DNA from: Desulfovibrio sp.
Lineage (GTDB): Bacteria > Desulfobacterota > Desulfovibrionia > Desulfovibrionales > Desulfovibrionaceae
Direction of reading: 5' to 3'
NCBI GenBank assembly: GCA_031270875.1
Contig: JAISXC010000209.1
Span: forward strand, 1 to 7,514
DNA length: 7,514 bases
Below are positions 6,120-7,514 of this stretch, in pieces. Position 1 is the stretch's first letter. Each line of letters starts with the position of its first letter. The position numbers were made by a program, and so were the translations under genes. The notes below the pieces were generated by a model. That model was not told the DNA's origin. It worked only from the letters and a program-made list of their open reading frames with translations, and did no database searches.

Positions 6120-7013
6120 TCAAGGCAGGTTCTGGCAGCAGGGGCAGTGAATTGTCGTCCGGCCGGCCACAATGGAATGGAGAAGGGTATTTCCGCAACG
6201 CCTGCATTTTTCGCCTTTGCGGCCGTATACCATGAAATTGTTCTGAAAGGAGCCGACATCGCCGGCGGCGTCGCGGTAGTTGCGGATGGAACTGCCGCAC
6301 TCCCTGACGGCCTGTTCGAGCACGGCCTTGAGAGATGCGGCAAGTCGCAGCAAAGCATTCCGGGACAAGGCGGACGTTTTCGCCTGAGGGGCAATTTTTG
6401 CCTGGAAAAGCGCTTCGTCGGCATAGATGTTGCCGATGCCGGCAAGGCGGCACTGGTCGAGCAGGGCTGCCTTGATGTTTCCCCTACCGCGCCCGAGGGT
6501 TTGGGCGATGTCTTCATTGCCGGCGCTCAGAGGCTCAAGGCCGAGAGACGTAAAAAACCCCCAGGCGGTGAAGTCTTTCGGGAGCATGACGCGGCAGTAT
6601 CCAAAGGTGCGGATGTCGTCAAAGAAAAGTCTGCCGCAGGCTGCAGTGTTTTCCGAGTCGCTTTTTTCCAGATCGAAAATGAGCCGTGTGTGTTTGAGAG
6701 CGGCTGTTCCCGGAGGATGTACGAAAAAACTTCCGGTCATTCTGAGGTGGAACACCAGATACAGCGATGCCGGGGGAAGCCCCGGCACAGGGATGGGGAC
6801 GGCATCGGCGTCCCTGTCGCGGTCAAGGCACAGTACGAGCAGCTTTCCCCGACGCGCCACCTGCCGAATGCGCGCTTTGGCAAGCGACGGCAGAAGGGCT
6901 GCTCCCGCGGCGAGGCTTGCGCAACGGAGCACATACACCGAGGTTATGCTGCTTCCGACAATCCGGGGAGCCAGAGTTCTGGCGATGGTTTCCACTTCCG
7001 GCAGTTCCGGCAT
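6120..7013 (-). CDS. mutM: Formamidopyrimidine-DNA glycosylase (Fpg/MutM), 297 aa
   Basis: Bifunctional DNA glycosylase/AP lyase that removes oxidised purines such as 8-oxoguanine. The N-terminal MPELPEVET gives the catalytic Pro2 (after Met removal) and Glu3. Lys57 in RRGKLL, HLRMTG (89-94) and DDIRTFG (132-138) follow. The helix-two-turn-helix region has AGIGNIYADE (191-200). The C-terminal zinc finger has Cys270, Cys273, Cys290 and Cys293, with Arg285 in the GRTT turn of the finger. The protein is about 25 residues longer than the common ~270. The extra is mainly a loop at about 64-82 (Asp/Arg- then Pro-rich) between two strands of the N-terminal domain. The ATG at 7013 is fixed by the catalytic N-terminus; GGGA at 7022-7025 is a modest ribosome binding site. 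In an anaerobe of the inferred type it would serve defence against oxygen exposure. It ends 107 nt before the next gene on the same strand. Confidence 0.95.
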   Translation of the reverse strand: MPELPEVETIARTLAPRIVGSSITSVYVLRCASLAAGAALLPSLAKARIRQVARRGKLLVLCLDRDRDADAVPIPVPGLPPASLYLVFHLRMTGSFFVHPPGTAALKHTRLIFDLEKSDSENTAACGRLFFDDIRTFGYCRVMLPKDFTAWGFFTSLGLEPLSAGNEDIAQTLGRGRGNIKAALLDQCRLAGIGNIYADEALFQAKIAPQAKTSALSRNALLRLAASLKAVLEQAVRECGSSIRNYRDAAGDVGSFQNNFMVYGRKGEKCRRCGNTLLHSIVAGRTTIHCPCCQNLP

Positions 7014-7049
7014 GCGTTATTTCCCGCTATTGGCCTTGTTGGTTTCCCC

Positions 7050-7074
7050 GGTGCCCGGAGTAGGATTCGATCCC
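7050..7074 (-). pseudogene. tRNA 3'-end fragment (possible integration scar)
   Basis: Read on the minus strand, 7074 to 7050 gives GGGATCGAATCC, then TAC, then TCCGGGC-A-CC. This has the order of a tRNA 3' quarter: a T-loop keeping T55-C56-G57-A58, the 3' side of the T-stem, a 7-nt 3' acceptor strand, discriminator A, and CC (then G instead of A). The acceptor strand TCCGGGC-A is the same as that of E. coli tRNA-Phe. The matching 5' acceptor GCCCGGA, D-arm and anticodon arm are absent from the next 80 nt, and the T-stem has mismatches. It is therefore not a functional tRNA. A chance match cannot be excluded for 25 nt. Confidence 0.45.
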
Positions 7075-7180
7075 GCACTGCTGACGCCGGACGGAGTTTG
7101 CCGCAATTTTGCAATATTGTACAGTTTTCAGCGTAAACGCGATGGAGTTCAGCTTGCCTGCACCCTTATCTTATTCTGAT

Positions 7181-7209
7181 TCCAAATAAAATGTTCCATT
7201 TCATTTGGA
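7181..7209. repeat. 29-nt near-perfect palindrome, operator or stem-loop candidate
   Basis: TCCAAAT (7181-7187) and ATTTGGA (7203-7209) enclose AAATG (7189-7193) and CATTT (7197-7201) around a TTC centre. That makes 12 paired positions of 13 with one mismatch (A7188/C7202). It is AT-rich and symmetrical, as a repressor site would be, and it also contains a -10-like TAAAAT (7187-7192). No gene ends here on either strand, which argues against a terminator. I do not recognise the motif as a known regulator site. Confidence 0.5.
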
Positions 7210-7215
7210 GAGCCG

Positions 7216-7281
7216 CAGGCAGGCAAAGCCAGCCTGCCCCCTGTAAAACCTACGGTTTTTGCGCCTGTCTGGCAGGCGCAA
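7216..7281. other. Cluster of three hairpins with an alternative pairing
   Basis: Hairpin 1 is GGCAGGC (7218-7224) with GCCTGCC (7232-7238). Hairpin 2 is AAAACC (7245-7250) with GGTTTT (7254-7259) around TAC. Hairpin 3 is TTGCGCCTG (7259-7267) with CAGGCGCAA (7273-7281) around TCTGG, a perfect 9-bp stem. In RNA of the plus strand, CAGGCAGGC (7216-7224) could instead pair with GCCUGUCUG (7263-7271), nine pairs including one G-U, which would break hairpins 1 and 3. A T-run (7256-7260) lies between hairpins 2 and 3. No protein frame explains the block. Confidence 0.5.
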
Positions 7282-7298
7282 TTCCAATTCCCCAAGCG

Positions 7299-7388
7299 GA
7301 TTTGGCTAAATCAAGCAATGCTTTGATATTGTTGTTTATTTATTAAAATTTTTGGCTCTATTATACAATCTAGAGCATTTTGCTATTG
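7299..7388. promoter_or_regulatory. AT-rich upstream region with dyads and a -10-like element
   Basis: GATTT-GGCT-AAATC (7299-7312) is a perfect 5-bp dyad, and TCAAGC-AAT-GCTTTGA (7311-7326) is an imperfect one overlapping it. TATTATACAAT (7359-7369) offers -10 hexamers TATTAT or TACAAT, but no good -35 lies 16-18 nt upstream. CAAT...AGCA-TTT-TGCT-ATTG (7366-7388) is a further dyad with a 4-nt bulge on its left side. The region is where a promoter for the right-edge gene should lie, but the exact promoter cannot be fixed. Confidence 0.35.
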
Positions 7389-7425
7389 AAAATATCCACA
7401 GCTTTCAAACCACCCTCGCACATTT

Positions 7426-7430
7426 GGAGG
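7426..7430 (+). promoter_or_regulatory. Strong ribosome binding site for the right-edge gene
   Basis: GGAGG lies 4 nt before the ATG at 7435. It is one of the best Shine-Dalgarno matches in the window and is the main reason for calling the short open frame after it a gene. Confidence 0.65.
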
Positions 7431-7434
7431 CGTT

Positions 7435-7514
7435 ATGGATTCGAAAGCTTCTTTGACTGCCAGAAAAAGGGTATCCCCGTCCGTTGCCTGGCGTTCACGT
7501 AATTTTGTCTTTAC
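7435..7514 (+). CDS. Start of an unidentified gene cut by the window edge
   Basis: ATG followed by 26 open codons in all, reaching the end of the window. The N-terminus is MDSKASLTARKRVSPSVAWR and continues SRNFVF. The first 22 residues are strongly basic (three Lys, four Arg, one Asp), and the visible part ends as it turns hydrophobic. That would suit a membrane protein with a cytoplasmic basic head, or a nucleic-acid-binding start; neither can be shown. GGAGG 4 nt upstream supports the start. It is divergent from mutM across 421 nt of low-G+C DNA and lies beyond the tRNA-like fragment, so it may belong to an accessory segment. No function can be assigned. Confidence 0.55.
   Translation, partial: MDSKASLTARKRVSPSVAWRSRNFVF

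Larger units (their letters stand above)
7014..7434. other. Non-coding region between mutM and the right-edge gene
   Basis: These 421 bases separate two divergently oriented genes and hold no convincing reading frame; frames crossing it from the left are antisense shadows of mutM. Reading rightward it contains a tRNA 3'-end-like fragment (7050-7074), a weak minus-strand -10-like TACAAT (7116-7121) with no matching -35, a 29-nt palindrome (7181-7209) and three hairpins (7218-7281). An AT-rich stretch with further small dyads and a TATTATACAAT motif (7359-7369) follows. G+C falls to about 30% over 7281-7400 by hand count, well below the coding part of the window. Confidence 0.7.

Noticed and set aside
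6102..6122. GACGCGCGTC palindrome followed by a T-run after mutM as a terminator
   Set aside because: The palindrome allows only about 3 bp once a loop is left, and the six T residues lie about 9 nt beyond it, so it is too weak for an intrinsic terminator call.
7116..7121. TACAAT as the -10 of a mutM promoter on the minus strand
   Set aside because: No acceptable -35 at 16-18 nt spacing and no extended -10; mutM must have a promoter nearby, but this one cannot be supported.
5973..7136. Long plus-strand frame (387 codons) opposite mutM
   Set aside because: It mirrors the mutM codon structure, has no family motif, and mutM on the other strand is certain. The antisense frames at 4182-5069 and 5236-6003 were rejected likewise.
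7301..7317. TTTGGCTAAATCAAGCA as a sigma-54 promoter
   Set aside because: The GG to GC spacing is one nucleotide short of the required arrangement and the rest of the consensus is poor.
7392..7400. ATATCCACA, one mismatch from the DnaA box TTATCCACA
   Set aside because: A single near-match in AT-rich DNA with no second box nearby; not enough for an origin or DnaA-regulated promoter.
1..7514. CRISPR array, insertion sequence or toxin-antitoxin pair
   Set aside because: No regularly spaced direct repeats, no transposase frame with terminal inverted repeats, and no small overlapping gene pair of that kind were seen.

Overview
The window is G+C-rich for most of its length, tightly packed, and looks chromosomal. 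The gene set is trpS-ruvX-mltG-small protein-cobB-cbiC on the plus strand, followed by a GtrB-like glycosyltransferase, a membrane protein and mutM on the minus strand. The protein style, GTG/TTG starts and anaerobic-type cobalamin genes suggest a deltaproteobacterium of the Desulfovibrio type. That placement is inference from sequence feel, not from a search.

Layout. Positions 2-190 are the end of tryptophanyl-tRNA synthetase. Positions 237-4255 form a compact plus-strand run: the RuvX Holliday-junction nuclease, the MltG murein transglycosylase, an unrecognised 78-residue protein, cobyrinate a,c-diamide synthase (CobB/CbiA) and precorrin-8X methylmutase (CbiC/CobH). Several junctions are 4-nt overlaps or Shine-Dalgarno-over-stop arrangements, so translational coupling is likely. 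CbiC makes cobyrinate and CobB amidates it, so the last two genes encode consecutive steps of corrin synthesis.

This run converges, with a 77-nt coding overlap, on a minus-strand pair at 4179-6012. The pair is a polyprenyl-phosphate glycosyltransferase with a TTG start and a good promoter, followed by a four-helix membrane protein of unknown function. Further right on the same strand, and set apart from the pair, is mutM (6120-7013), the base-excision repair glycosylase.

The right end changes character. Just upstream of mutM lies what looks like the 3' end of a tRNA gene without its 5' part (7050-7074). Beyond it is a non-coding stretch that falls to about 30% G+C (hand count, 7281-7400). 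This stretch holds a 29-nt near-perfect palindrome, three consecutive hairpins with an alternative pairing, and further AT-rich dyads. It ends at a strong ribosome binding site and the first codons of a gene cut by the window edge. The simplest reading is a boundary between core chromosome and an inserted or recombined segment. The non-coding region is the least explained part of the window. I see no complete undescribed system in the coding part; the best candidate for new biology there is the glycosyltransferase/membrane-protein pair.
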